From positions 1,860,001 through 1,924,000 of the forward strand of contig NZ_FUWJ01000001.1 of NCBI RefSeq assembly GCF_900167455.1: 64,000 bases of DNA, in the 5' to 3' direction. The notes under the pieces are model-generated. The model was not told the origin of the DNA. It was given only the letters and a program-made list of their open reading frames with translations, and did no database searches. Below are positions 1 to 9,565 of this stretch, piece by piece; the first letter of the stretch is position 1; every line of letters begins with the position of its first letter. The translations under genes and the position numbers were made by a program. This stretch comes from Enhydrobacter aerosaccus (GTDB taxonomy: Bacteria; Pseudomonadota; Alphaproteobacteria; Reyranellales; Reyranellaceae).

Positions 1-279
1 GCCGAAGGTTTCCGCAAGGAAGGCCCGCACGAAGCGCCGCGTGGCTTCCACCGAGGGATTCTGAAGTTTCGCGAACGCATCGAAATGGGACTGGCCGACA
101 CGGAAGGCCGTCGAGATCTCCTCGCGGATCGTCAGGCCTTTGCGGATCCGGTAGTCCTCCTCCGTCTGCTCGGAAGCTTGTCGGCGGTCGATGCTGGCGA
201 CCATCGCCGGAGCAATGAGGTTGCCCTCCAGCGTGAGCGAGGGCCAGGCCGACATATCGGTGACGGGCTTACGTGCCAC
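1..279 (-). CDS. N-terminus of a third gene of the helicase operon, possibly a DNA methyltransferase (runs off left edge)
   Basis: Only the first 93 codons are in the window. The gene starts with GTG at 279, three bases after the stop of the SNF2-type helicase; an in-frame ATG at 255 is the alternative. The visible part has a WPSLTLEGNL stretch and then helical, charged sequence. This resembles my recollection of the N-termini of large Eco57I-type methylases found beside DUF1998 helicases, but no catalytic motif (NPPY/NPPF) falls inside the visible part, so the methyltransferase call is an inference from context. Tight spacing indicates cotranscription with the two helicases upstream. Confidence 0.4.
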   Translation of the reverse strand, partial: MARKPVTDMSAWPSLTLEGNLIAPAMVASIDRRQASEQTEEDYRIRKGLTIREEISTAFRVGQSHFDAFAKLQNPSVEATRRFVRAFLAETFG

Positions 280-282
280 GGC

Positions 283-3048
283 TCAGGCCTCCCCCGGGAT
301 CAGCACGAAGAGGCCGATCACATCCGGCGGGAGCACGGCCTCCACGGTGACGCGCGAGGCAGACCCCGACGCGGCGCGGAGGCGGGCATGGTCTTGCATG
401 AGCTCTTGCGCGCGCGATCGTACGAAGTCAGCAATTGGACCGCCGAGCAGGCTCGGCAAGTCCTCCCTCGCCTTCGCGACAAACCTGTCGCGTGCGACGG
501 GCGCGAGATCGGACGTGGCCGGTGTGTTGAGCCACTCCCGGGCGGTGTCGCCGAACGCCACGATCCCCCCGCCTTGAATCGCAACGAGCGCCGCTTCCTC
601 CGCCAGCAGCAGCCGCTCCTTACGCGCATGGACAGTCAACTTGAACCGAAGACGCAGGAGAGCAATGCGAGTCACTTGTTGAACCGCGGCGGTCGGCCAA
701 GCGCCGACCCGGCCAATGCCGAGCCCGGACAGCGACTCTGGATCGAGCGATGCCTCGACCAGCGCTTCGGCAAGCGTGGCCGTCAGGGGATGCGTCCTGG
801 TGAGTAAAGCGGTGCCCGATGGCGCGGGCTCGGCAGTCGCCAGACGCACCGATCCGGTCAGGTCATGCTCCTTCAAGCGCTCGCGCAGGCCGGCATCAAG
901 GGCGTCAACGTGCGCCAGAAGCAAGGTTTTCCGGGTTTCCAGGGGCACGCCGAAACGTGCCATCGCCCGCTCGACGAAGAGCCGCGCCTCCGCTGGAGAG
1001 CCGAGTAGCGTGCGGACCTTCTCCCATTCTGGGGCGACTTCCTGCGGCTTCATCGCATTCTGCGCAAAACGCGCGCGGGACTTCTTCTCGTTTTCGGCGG
1101 CGTCGCGCCACCGCGTCTCCATAACCTTGGCCCCGTCATCGAGCCGAAGATCGAGCGTGAGTTGGCGGGACACGCCGCGACGCAACATCATCGACGCCAT
1201 CAGCGCATCCGTCACCGGCCCTCGTTCCTCAGGGAGAGGCACGGTGACACCTGTCGCTTTTCGGATTTCCTCGGCCTTGCGAAGAATGACCTCGAGCACT
1301 GCGCCGTCGATGGCGCTGTCGGGCGAGAACATCATAATCGAGCGGACGAGTTCCGCCGGCTGACCGAAGCGGTCCACTCGCCCCTCGCGCTGCTGGTGCC
1401 GGGTTGGATTCCAGGACAGATCGTAATGGACGACCGTGTCGAAGAGCTGCTGAAGGTTGATGCCTTCCGACAGGCAATCCGTGGCGACGAGAATGCGCTG
1501 GACCGGCTTTTCGTCGTCCGCAGTCGCCATGTCGGCGACACGATCGCGGCGCTCGTCCGGCGTAAGAACGCCGGTCACAGCTTCGATGGTCAGCTTCGGG
1601 AACGCCTTGCGCAGCCCATCGCGGACATGCTCGGCCGTCGCCAGAAAGCGGCAGAAGACGACGGGATTTACCCCCTTCTTGATGAGCGGCGTCAGCGCAT
1701 CGACCAAGGCGGCCAGCTTCGGGTCGGGTTTTCCGATTAGGGCCTCGGCCTCCTTGACCAGAGCGAGAAGCTCCGGATCGGCGTCAAATGCGGTGCCTGG
1801 CTCAAGATCGACTGCGTCCTCGTCGTCGCTGTCTTCATCGTAGATTTGTGGTTCGAGCCGATCGCTTTCGGTCGCCATGCGGTTCCGCAGGGCGCTCAGC
1901 GCTGCGGCCGGCGACGAACCGACACAGCGCATCAGGGCCAACGTGCCCCAGAAGGCCAAGCGTCGCTCTCGTTGCCCCGATCCCGCACGGGAAACGATGC
2001 CGAAACAGTAGTCGAGCACGGCCTCCTGAAATCTGCGATGAGCCTCGGTGAGGCGATAAGCGAATTCCGTCGTCTCATGCTTCGGGAAGGCACGATCTTC
2101 ATCCCAATCCCCCGAGATGAGATCGATCCGGCGTCGCTGCACGAAGTGTCGCGCCAGGCGCTCACGGTAGCGAGCGTCATCGAAGTCCATCGACGCGAAT
2201 GACGGCTCGATCAGGGAGAGCAAGCGCGCGAAGGCGTCTTCGTCTCCGGAATGCGGCGTTGCTGTCAGAAGGACCATCCGCCGCTCTGGATCTCGGGCGA
2301 GCTCCGACAGGAGCTCGAAACGCTGTTGCCGCCCCTGGTGCGTTCCGACACACGCATGCGCCTCATCGACGATCACGAAGTCCGGACAGGCGCGCGCAAA
2401 GCCTTCGCGGCGCTTCTCCGCCTTGATGTAGTCGAGGCTGACCACCGTGAAGGGATAGGCGTCGAACAGGGTCTGGGCGAGCGGCAGGCTGCGCTCCAAC
2501 CGGCTCGCGGTGCCGGACGTGACAGCGACGGCGTCGATCCCGAAGCGCGCCTTCAGCTCTCCTAGCCATTGATCGACGAGGTGCGGCGGGCAGAGCACCG
2601 AGAACGCATCCACCTCGCCCCGATCCATCAACTCGCGCAAGATCAGGCCAGCTTCGATCGTTTTGCCGATGCCGACATCGTCCGCGACGAGCAGGCGCGG
2701 CACCGGCAGACGAAGGGCCATCAGCAGGGGCACAAGCTGATAGGTCCGCGGCTCGAAGGCGAGTTGCGCGGCGGACCGGAACGGCCCCGCACCGCGTCGC
2801 AGTGTCAGCCGCATCGCATCCGCGAGCAGGGCCGCTTTCGCCTGAACGGTCGCCGCAGCGTCGGCAGGTAGATTGAAACGGGCAGGCTCGACAGGGAGAA
2901 TCTCGAGCTTCGGGTCGAGGATCACCGTATCGTTCTCACTGCCCGAGAGCGGGCGAAGCGCCAGAATGCCGTCCTGCGGCGACGGCAACGCGACCCACTC
3001 GCGCCCGCGGGCGCGGACCAGATCGCCTGGGGTGAAATTCACCGTCAT
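283..3048 (-). CDS. SNF2-type helicase / DISARM DrmD-like defence ATPase
   Basis: A 921-residue superfamily 2 ATPase. The ATP site is visible as DDVGIGKT (residues 123-130), the DEAH box as IVDEAHAC (226-233), motif III as LTATPHSGD, and the C-terminal RecA domain carries the SNF2-like motif QQREGRVDRFGQ. This architecture is typical of the SNF2-like helicases of phage-defence islands such as DrmD of DISARM. Its ATG overlaps the TGA of the upstream DUF1998 helicase (ATGA), so the two are translationally coupled, and a third gene begins directly downstream. No nuclease domain is seen. The ATPase family is secure; assignment to a named defence system is an inference. Confidence 0.8.
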   Translation of the reverse strand: MTVNFTPGDLVRARGREWVALPSPQDGILALRPLSGSENDTVILDPKLEILPVEPARFNLPADAAATVQAKAALLADAMRLTLRRGAGPFRSAAQLAFEPRTYQLVPLLMALRLPVPRLLVADDVGIGKTIEAGLILRELMDRGEVDAFSVLCPPHLVDQWLGELKARFGIDAVAVTSGTASRLERSLPLAQTLFDAYPFTVVSLDYIKAEKRREGFARACPDFVIVDEAHACVGTHQGRQQRFELLSELARDPERRMVLLTATPHSGDEDAFARLLSLIEPSFASMDFDDARYRERLARHFVQRRRIDLISGDWDEDRAFPKHETTEFAYRLTEAHRRFQEAVLDYCFGIVSRAGSGQRERRLAFWGTLALMRCVGSSPAAALSALRNRMATESDRLEPQIYDEDSDDEDAVDLEPGTAFDADPELLALVKEAEALIGKPDPKLAALVDALTPLIKKGVNPVVFCRFLATAEHVRDGLRKAFPKLTIEAVTGVLTPDERRDRVADMATADDEKPVQRILVATDCLSEGINLQQLFDTVVHYDLSWNPTRHQQREGRVDRFGQPAELVRSIMMFSPDSAIDGAVLEVILRKAEEIRKATGVTVPLPEERGPVTDALMASMMLRRGVSRQLTLDLRLDDGAKVMETRWRDAAENEKKSRARFAQNAMKPQEVAPEWEKVRTLLGSPAEARLFVERAMARFGVPLETRKTLLLAHVDALDAGLRERLKEHDLTGSVRLATAEPAPSGTALLTRTHPLTATLAEALVEASLDPESLSGLGIGRVGAWPTAAVQQVTRIALLRLRFKLTVHARKERLLLAEEAALVAIQGGGIVAFGDTAREWLNTPATSDLAPVARDRFVAKAREDLPSLLGGPIADFVRSRAQELMQDHARLRAASGSASRVTVEAVLPPDVIGLFVLIPGEA

Positions 3049-6000
3049 CGGGATGTTCCCCCAAACATCGAGATCAAAGCGTCGGGCACACCCGCGGCAA
3101 TCGATCCCGGCAACTCGAACAGCGCCCAGCCCTTGGACTCAGCTTCCTGGCGCGCTCCCTCGGTCAGAGGAGAGACGCAGGCAGCGACGTAGTGGCTGCG
3201 CCACGCGAACCTCATCGTCTGACCGGAGAAGGTGATGACGGACGCATCGGGAGCTGGGAGCCCTGCATCCTTGAAGGCACGCTCCCATTCCGCGCTTTCG
3301 CCCAACGGGCTGGCCGACGCGGCAAGCACCACCTGCCCCCGCGCCAGATCAATCAGCAGCTGTTTTGCTTCGTCCCCCGTACGGTCGATCAGCTCGTGAT
3401 CGGGCTGGTTGAAGTAGGAAAGCAGGCAACGATAGCACCCCCGGACGCATGCCTCCCCGTCGCGGCTGATGAGCAGCTTGGCATCGCCTGCCGCGATCGC
3501 TTCATCGACTCTGTCGAAATGCATCAGGGTCAGCACTTCTCGGGCCACCTTGCCGAGCGCCTGCGGATCCTCGATGAGACGGCTCAACACTCCGGCGCCG
3601 CCCTCCGTGGCTTCATAGGCCAGGATGGCGCGACGGTTATCGCGGGCAGGCAATGGCTCGCCGAGAACCTCACCTTCCTCGAGTTGGAAAACGACCTCAA
3701 TGCCTCTCATCAAGGCGTGCTGAACGGTGACAACCGTCTCGGGGGCATAGGCCGTCGGATCGTTGAACCGGAAGAGCAGCGCGTTTTTGTGATCACGAAC
3801 GATAGGAACAATCCGAACCGGCTTCACGACATCCGGCGGCACATCGACGTCGGGCTCCTCGTCGTCGGACTTTGCCCAGTAGCCGCTGCGCGGATCGATG
3901 TAGAAGCCGAAGACGGTCTGATTGGCGCGTCGCTTCAGCCCCTTATTGATCCGGCTGATCTCGGCGCTGTTGGCATATTGCAGGTTGAAGATTGAGGCGT
4001 CCTCGCAGCGGAAATCGGCCTCTGTAATCTGTACTCGGCTTTCGCGTTTCGGCCAGGAAAAGACAGTCTGAATGTCGAAGCCTTGCCGGACGCGTTCTTC
4101 GTCGTTCGCTGTGATCCGCTCGGCCGGCGCGGCTTCGACGTTATCGATCCGGAGTGTCCGCTGTACGGGCGTCTCGCCGGCCATCGGGCTGTTGCAAGCA
4201 TGGCAGCGCTCGACCTCACCGTCATGGCAAGCGCCGCAGTTCGAGCAAATGTAGATGTCTCGGGTAGCGAGCTCCGCGCCATCGCCCGTTCGCACTTCTG
4301 GCGGCAGCTTCGCCTTCATGACCCGGTAGGCACGGCCTTCATGATAGATCAGACTGCGCGGCCCGAACTCCGAGATGGCCAGAAAGCGAGCGCGCTGAAG
4401 AAAGGAGCCGGTCTTTCCCTCGCCAGGAATGAACGCGTAGAGCGGCAGTCGGGGAAAATTGTAGCCAGGCAGGAAACCTTCCGTCGCTAGATAACGGTAG
4501 GAGTAGAAGTCCGAACCGTTCGAGGCTTTGCCCTGTTCGAGAATGGCGATTTGGTCGCTGGCCTGCATCTGCGAGGCCTTGATGCGACGACGGTCCGCCG
4601 CCGAGAGACCTGTGATCTCGGAACGAGCATTGGCTTCAATGAGCTGCGTCCGGGCGGAGTTGTAAAGCTCCCGCCACCGGTCGAAGGCGCGATCGAATTC
4701 CTGTGGCGCCCGCAGAGCGACGGAGGAAACGAATTCGTTCGGATCGCTCATCCAGGCGGGCTTGCGGCCCTCCACCGAAGCGAGGATCTGGTCGAGAACG
4801 CGCTTCATCGGAGCGTGCGCAGCTATCGCCAATTCAGGCCGGTCGATGACGGCGTGGATCTCCTGCTTCAGCGGGTACCCCGTTTGGGTCAGGTCGAGAA
4901 TTTCGGGGATGTCTGGAGACAGAGCTAGCTTCGCCTCGGCAAGCCAAACGGCGTGCAGATGCGAACGCACGAGCTCTTCATTGGTGATGTCGAGGGCCGG
5001 CGGACGAACGACGCCCGCCACCATCTCATTGCGCCTTTCGAAGAAGTATTGGTCATGAGGTGATTGGGCGGCGCAATAGGTCGCGATGACAGCGGCCTGC
5101 CCCGAACGACCCGCGCGGCCAGCGCGCTGGACGTAGTTGGCTGGCGTCGGCGGCACATTTCGCAGATAGACAGCATTGAGCGCCGAGATGTCGACGCCGA
5201 GTTCCATCGTCGGCGAGCAAAACAGGGCGGGGAGAAACTGCTCCGACTCGCCAGCGGCCTTGAGGTCGGCGGCGGTTCTCGCGAGATTGTCCCGATCCTC
5301 CTTCTCGAACCGAAAGCGCCACTCGCGCCATTCGCGTTGTCTCTGGGTCACTTGGGCCGTGTGTTCACGACCTTCGAGACCCCAGAAGTTGCTCTGGCCG
5401 GCCTTCAGGTCGGCAGCAATCTCATTGTAGAGATCATGAAAGTAACGGTTGCCCTGCGCCGCGCCGCGTCGAATGGCTTCGCCGGGCACGACACGGACAG
5501 CTGACGGCGATAGACGCCAGCCTTGCAGATCCTCCTCCAACTCGACACACGACACCAATCCCTCGCGCACAAGGAGGTCCATCAGCCCAGTTATGGCGGT
5601 CAAGTAGTCAGTCTTGCCGAGCTTAGTCCCAATGACGCTTTTGCGATTGATCAGGCGTCCGATGCGGGAATTGTGGCCGGCACGGACGATCGTCTGCTCC
5701 TCCCGCAGGCTTACTTGATCCTTGCCTGGGGCTTGCAGGAACAGCGTCGTTCGGCTTCGGGGCGTCTCTTTGATGTCGATAGCCCATGGGGCGCGCAGCA
5801 GATTGCGGGACTTCTGGGCGACTCCTTCGAGAACGGTCGGATCGAGCGCTTCTGTTCCGACGGCCAAGCCTTCGAGCATGGCGCCAAGGAGTTTCTTCAA
5901 CATGACCTTACGCGCAGTGGCATCGAGCGCGCCGAATTCCGGCCGGATGGCGGCCAGGCGCTCGGTGTCTTCAGCGATGTCATCGAGGCCGATGAATTCG

Positions 6001-8225
6001 ACGTCGATGAGTTTGAGAACGGACAGGCTCGGGTTGGTGTAGCGCCATCCCCGGCGCAGGTCCGTCCAAAGCCGATGGGCTAGAACTTTTTGGAGCGAGC
6101 GCTGGGCGTCCTCGCGGACCACGGCCCCCGCCTCGGGATCCAGCATCCAGTGGACGCGCGTATCTCGGTTAGCGGCGGTGAAACCGAGCGCCCTCACGAT
6201 CCGCAGACCAAACTCATCCTCGGTCAGGCCATCGTCGCCGACGTCCAGGACGGCTCGCAGGATCGCACCGCGCAGCAGGCTGACGAATAGAAAATCGTTG
6301 AAGTGCCCTGCTTGAAGGGCGGCGTCCTGACGATTGTCGGTAAACCCGAGAAGCTTGCGCTTTTCCTTGGGGACGCCGCTGTCGGACCTGTTCATCCATT
6401 CCAGGGCAGTTGCGACAAGGAGCGTCGTGGCTGAACTACGGCCCTCGCCCGACAGCCCCGCAAGCTTGGTGCGCTCCCGCATGCTTGGGTGCGGTTGGTC
6501 AAGGCAGCATGGGCAGAACCCAAACTTGCCGGGTATGAACCAGAAGCTCTTGCCCGGTGAACCGAGGCGGCCGTCGGGCGAAACGGTGACCATCTCGGGC
6601 ACTCGTCGTTTCCGGTTCGCGCGGAGTCGTTCGACGCCGTAACGCTCCTCGCGCCAATCCTCGGGATAAGATTCGATATCACCCGTAAACAGGTAATCGG
6701 GGTCGCCGTCGCCCGTGGGGGTTAGATAACCTGCAGCATCACCCTCCTGATCGTCCAGCGGCGCATCGTCTATATTCCTTGGCAAGAACAGCGTACCCTC
6801 GGCGTCCTCTGTTTTGACGACCACATGGACCTCATGTCCGCACTCCCGGCAGAAACGGGTTGGATAGAGGCGATGGCCTGGCGCGCTAGGGTCTTCGAGC
6901 TGACCTTCGAACAGAACTTTCCGGGGCTTCTCGGTCAGTGTGGTGAAGACCTCGCCTGCGCCCGAGATAAATTGGTGAAGCTTGAATGCCAGGAACGCAC
7001 CTGTCCCAGAGCCGCCTCGCTCTGTTTCCGGCAGGCTGACGCGGGTTAGAAATGTCTCGAGGCTACTTCGACAGGTTTCGGGATCGACGCCGCTATCCTT
7101 TGATAGCAGCCCCACAACCTCTTCAAACGGAATGGGCTTCTTGCGCTTGAGCTCCTGCGCGTCGTCCAGCCCGATTGCCAATTCGGTCCAGACCGCCAAG
7201 GGATGCTCCCTCAGGACCTCATCGGTCAACACGTCTGGGAGCGCAGATGTCAGGACAGACGCGAGCTTCGGCCGCACATCATCAAGCTTCAATCGGTCAT
7301 CCGTTGCCCGTTCAAGCGACTCGTCGATGACCGCTTCCGGTCCTATGGACACCCCGAAAAGACGCGATGCAACGTTCGCTACGGCTTGCGCGCGATTGGC
7401 ATCAGACCCTTCGCTCGCCATAGTGGCCGATGTTCCGATGCAGATCGGAGTCTCGTCTGGCGTGCAGCGATTGCGAAGGCGGCGGACGAGGATGGCGACG
7501 TCGGCGCCCTGGCGGCCCCGATACGTGTGCAGCTCGTCGAGAACGACAAACCTCAAACCGCTCGCATTTTCTATAACTTTGGTGTCGAGGCCGTCTTGCC
7601 GGGTTAGGAGCAGTTCGGCCATCATGAAGTTGGTGAGTAGAATATCCGGCGGGTTGTCTGCGATCCGCTGCCGCTCCTCCTGACTCTCCTGGCCAGTGTA
7701 ACGTCGCACCACCGGTCTGATCTCTGCTGGCAGGTCGGATTGGGATATGAACTTCTCGATCTCGTTGATCTGGCTGTTCGCCAGAGCGTTCATCGGATAG
7801 ACGATAATGGCGCTGGTTCTACGCCCCTTGCCCGCCTTCCGTGCGCGAACAATTGCGTCCACCACGGGGACGAAAAAGCAAAGCGATTTGCCCGATCCGG
7901 TTCCCGTGGTGACCACATAACTCTGGCCCGCCCGCGCCTTGGCGATAGCCTGCCCCTGGTGACGATAGAACCGCAGAGGCGTCGACCCGAACCGGAATAT
8001 TTTGCCAGTCGCTTCGTCGAGATCGCCCGAGGCGACCAGATCGTCGATTGTCGGCCCCTGAAGATATCGAGGGTTGAGAGACAGAAGCGCGCCTGGCCAG
8101 AAGCGCCCGGCATCGTACTGCCGATCGATTTCCGACTTCAGATCATCGGATCGAATAGTGCTGAATGACCGCGAGAAACGGGCATAGGAATCGACGAGAC
8201 GATGGTCGAATTCAAACGCCTTCAT
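3045..8225 (-). CDS. Giant DEAD/DEAH helicase with C-terminal DUF1998-type domain
   Basis: A 1726-residue protein. Motifs in order: helicase motif I GTGSGKS (108-114); DELH box about residue 230; a CRECGH cysteine pair and later CPCC; motif V/VI region ELGVDIS...QRAGRAGRSGQ in the second RecA domain; a CSNCGAC...CHAC zinc-binding cluster; and near the C-terminus GCYRCLLSYFNQPDH, the hallmark of DUF1998. Helicase plus DUF1998 in one chain would correspond to DrmA and DrmB of DISARM fused, or to an MrfA-like helicase enlarged. No HKD phospholipase motif is present. It is the first gene of a coupled minus-strand operon with the SNF2-type helicase. A role in anti-phage or anti-plasmid defence is likely but inferred. 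Confidence 0.8.
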   Translation of the reverse strand: MKAFEFDHRLVDSYARFSRSFSTIRSDDLKSEIDRQYDAGRFWPGALLSLNPRYLQGPTIDDLVASGDLDEATGKIFRFGSTPLRFYRHQGQAIAKARAGQSYVVTTGTGSGKSLCFFVPVVDAIVRARKAGKGRRTSAIIVYPMNALANSQINEIEKFISQSDLPAEIRPVVRRYTGQESQEERQRIADNPPDILLTNFMMAELLLTRQDGLDTKVIENASGLRFVVLDELHTYRGRQGADVAILVRRLRNRCTPDETPICIGTSATMASEGSDANRAQAVANVASRLFGVSIGPEAVIDESLERATDDRLKLDDVRPKLASVLTSALPDVLTDEVLREHPLAVWTELAIGLDDAQELKRKKPIPFEEVVGLLSKDSGVDPETCRSSLETFLTRVSLPETERGGSGTGAFLAFKLHQFISGAGEVFTTLTEKPRKVLFEGQLEDPSAPGHRLYPTRFCRECGHEVHVVVKTEDAEGTLFLPRNIDDAPLDDQEGDAAGYLTPTGDGDPDYLFTGDIESYPEDWREERYGVERLRANRKRRVPEMVTVSPDGRLGSPGKSFWFIPGKFGFCPCCLDQPHPSMRERTKLAGLSGEGRSSATTLLVATALEWMNRSDSGVPKEKRKLLGFTDNRQDAALQAGHFNDFLFVSLLRGAILRAVLDVGDDGLTEDEFGLRIVRALGFTAANRDTRVHWMLDPEAGAVVREDAQRSLQKVLAHRLWTDLRRGWRYTNPSLSVLKLIDVEFIGLDDIAEDTERLAAIRPEFGALDATARKVMLKKLLGAMLEGLAVGTEALDPTVLEGVAQKSRNLLRAPWAIDIKETPRSRTTLFLQAPGKDQVSLREEQTIVRAGHNSRIGRLINRKSVIGTKLGKTDYLTAITGLMDLLVREGLVSCVELEEDLQGWRLSPSAVRVVPGEAIRRGAAQGNRYFHDLYNEIAADLKAGQSNFWGLEGREHTAQVTQRQREWREWRFRFEKEDRDNLARTAADLKAAGESEQFLPALFCSPTMELGVDISALNAVYLRNVPPTPANYVQRAGRAGRSGQAAVIATYCAAQSPHDQYFFERRNEMVAGVVRPPALDITNEELVRSHLHAVWLAEAKLALSPDIPEILDLTQTGYPLKQEIHAVIDRPELAIAAHAPMKRVLDQILASVEGRKPAWMSDPNEFVSSVALRAPQEFDRAFDRWRELYNSARTQLIEANARSEITGLSAADRRRIKASQMQASDQIAILEQGKASNGSDFYSYRYLATEGFLPGYNFPRLPLYAFIPGEGKTGSFLQRARFLAISEFGPRSLIYHEGRAYRVMKAKLPPEVRTGDGAELATRDIYICSNCGACHDGEVERCHACNSPMAGETPVQRTLRIDNVEAAPAERITANDEERVRQGFDIQTVFSWPKRESRVQITEADFRCEDASIFNLQYANSAEISRINKGLKRRANQTVFGFYIDPRSGYWAKSDDEEPDVDVPPDVVKPVRIVPIVRDHKNALLFRFNDPTAYAPETVVTVQHALMRGIEVVFQLEEGEVLGEPLPARDNRRAILAYEATEGGAGVLSRLIEDPQALGKVAREVLTLMHFDRVDEAIAAGDAKLLISRDGEACVRGCYRCLLSYFNQPDHELIDRTGDEAKQLLIDLARGQVVLAASASPLGESAEWERAFKDAGLPAPDASVITFSGQTMRFAWRSHYVAACVSPLTEGARQEAESKGWALFELPGSIAAGVPDALISMFGGTSR

Positions 8226-8282
8226 TCTGATCCCCCGCTCCTCTTCTATTTCCTTAAGATGCGTTCAACATTGGCGCATTAA

Positions 8283-8795
8283 TTAATCGAACAGCCGCCG
8301 GATATCTGTCATCGGCCGAAACAGCTTCATTGGCTGATCCGGAAATGGCAGAAAGCTCTCCCGTTCGTAGAAGCGCCGCGCGTTCTCATCCTTCGCATCC
8401 ACGATCACCGCGAAAGACGCGATCTCGCTCCGGGCCGCCCGATACAGGGCATCGGCCAAGAGAAAGCGCCCATAGCCTTTTCCCTGGTGATGCCGATCCA
8501 CTGCGAGTCGCCCCACAAGCGTCGCCGGGACCAGCGGATATCTCGGCAGCTTCCGCACCGTTTGCGCCGGCAGCTCGGCGATCTGCACAGACGTCGCGGA
8601 GAGCGTGTAGTATCCCGCGATCATCCCATCCAGCAGCACCAGGACGAAAGGCGCGGCCATATTCTTCCGTGCGTCCTGTCCTGCCTGTGTCCGAAAATAT
8701 CTGTCGAGTGGCTCTACCCCACTCTCAAACTCCGATCGGTCATGGCTTGAACTTAGCGGCTCGACGCGGAGCTTTTCTTCGATACTGCGAGGCAC
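8283..8795 (-). CDS. GNAT-family acetyltransferase toxin (TacT/AtaT-like)
   Basis: A 170-residue GNAT protein. The acetyl-CoA loop is visible as VDRHHQGKGYGRFLL (QGKGYG), preceded by the usual LVGRLAV strand. The N-terminal FESGVEPLDRYFRTQAGQD segment is characteristic of TacT-type toxins, which acetylate the amino group of charged tRNAs and stop translation. It lies three bases downstream of a DUF1778 antitoxin in the same operon, the standard order for this class. No truncation is seen. It probably stabilises the neighbouring defence locus or the ICE. Confidence 0.85.
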   Translation of the reverse strand: MPRSIEEKLRVEPLSSSHDRSEFESGVEPLDRYFRTQAGQDARKNMAAPFVLVLLDGMIAGYYTLSATSVQIAELPAQTVRKLPRYPLVPATLVGRLAVDRHHQGKGYGRFLLADALYRAARSEIASFAVIVDAKDENARRFYERESFLPFPDQPMKLFRPMTDIRRLFD

Positions 8796-8798
8796 GCG

Positions 8799-9101
8799 TC
8801 AGACGCCGGCACGTTGGCGATAACGGCGGACCGTCTCACGAAGGCGATCATTGATCGGCTTCGGGTTCAGCAGCGCATCAACGAACGCCTCGCTGTCACG
8901 CAGTGAGAGAGCGAGTTGGCTGTGTTCCTCGATCGCGCGTCGGGCGGCGTCCTGCACGCTTGTAAGCACGAAGTCTGTCACAGTCCGCCCCTGAAGTGCC
9001 GCGGCACGCTCGATGAGCTTCTTCTGCTCGGCCGTCACGCGGGTCTCAAGACGCTCACCGCGAACCCGACCACGAGTCGGCTTCCGGATTGCTTCGGCCA
9101 T
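8799..9101 (-). CDS. DUF1778 ribbon-helix-helix antitoxin
   Basis: A 100-residue protein. The segment RGERLETRVTAEQKKLIERAA is the ribbon-helix-helix DNA-binding part, followed by LQGRTVTDFVLTSVQDAARRA, typical of DUF1778 antitoxins of GNAT toxins. The C-terminal DSEAFVDALLNP... tail would wrap and neutralise the acetyltransferase. It is the first gene of the pair, behind a clear promoter with an internal palindrome, so the complex most likely represses its own operon. Confidence 0.85.
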   Translation of the reverse strand: MAEAIRKPTRGRVRGERLETRVTAEQKKLIERAAALQGRTVTDFVLTSVQDAARRAIEEHSQLALSLRDSEAFVDALLNPKPINDRLRETVRRYRQRAGV

Positions 9102-9131
9102 CTCAATACCTCCATCTCCTCGATCTGATAT

Positions 9132-9160
9132 ATTGTACGGCCAATGGCCGGGTAATTCAA
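9132..9160 (-). promoter_or_regulatory. Promoter with palindromic operator for the DUF1778-GNAT operon
   Basis: On the minus strand a -35 box TTGAAT (9160-9155) and a -10 box TACAAT (9137-9132) are separated by exactly 17 bases. The spacer holds the 13-base palindrome CGGCCAATGGCCG (9138-9150). A palindrome between the two boxes is the usual place for autorepression by a ribbon-helix-helix antitoxin. A GGAGATGGAGG stretch follows upstream of the antitoxin ATG. Confidence 0.6.
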
Positions 9161-9510
9161 GTGATCTTCAAGGTCGGGTTGCGAGAAGGCCTCCCTGCTC
9201 CTGGTCCTGCTTCACGGATTCAGTACCAGAAGGCCGTCAGCCGAGCGCGGCACCCACGGCCGATCGCTGCCTTCGGCAACTGGGATGGACCGAGCTTGCT
9301 GGCCAGGGCTGGAAAAGCTCACGGCGGAGCTGCAAACGCGGCAAGTTTGAATTCATTGGCTGGATCGTAACCAAGCTACGATATTCCGCATCAATCTAAA
9401 TGAGAAAGCCTTCCCCTGCGGCCAAGCCGCGGTCTCGAGCCGACCCCTTCTAGCGGGGAGACCCCGCAACGCCCCCCATAAAGAGAGTGAGAGTGCGGAC
9501 CGGGTTTGCC
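9161..9510. other. Intergenic stretch without a supported gene
   Basis: This stretch separates the divergent toxin-antitoxin operon from ardC. I see no convincing coding region. It has short GC-rich inverted repeats near 9.42-9.47 kb and a box AGAGTGAGAG-GCGG-like at 9484-9498 that recurs upstream of the parB-like gene (10977-10991). The junction between defence cargo and the ICE core could lie here, but no attachment site is recognisable. Confidence 0.4.
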
Positions 9511-9554
9511 GTGACGGGTTGAGGGCTGGAGGAGAGGCCTCCGGCGCCCGTCGC
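9511..9554 (+). promoter_or_regulatory. Nested-hairpin leader of ardC
   Basis: The outer stem pairs GTGACGGG (9511-9518) with CCCGTCGC (9547-9554), eight pairs with one G-U. The inner stem pairs GCTGGAGG (9525-9532) with CCTCCGGC (9538-9545), with a five-base loop. The ribosome-binding GGAG at 9555-9558 abuts the 3' end of the structure, eight bases before the ATG. The same outer stem with a different inner stem precedes the parB-like gene. Confidence 0.6.
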
Positions 9555-9565
9555 GGAGAACCGCG

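Noticed and set aside
283..3048. BREX or Zorya assignment of the helicase operon
   Set aside because: No PglZ, BrxC, ZorA or ZorB-like gene is visible, and the DUF1998 helicase does not belong to those systems.
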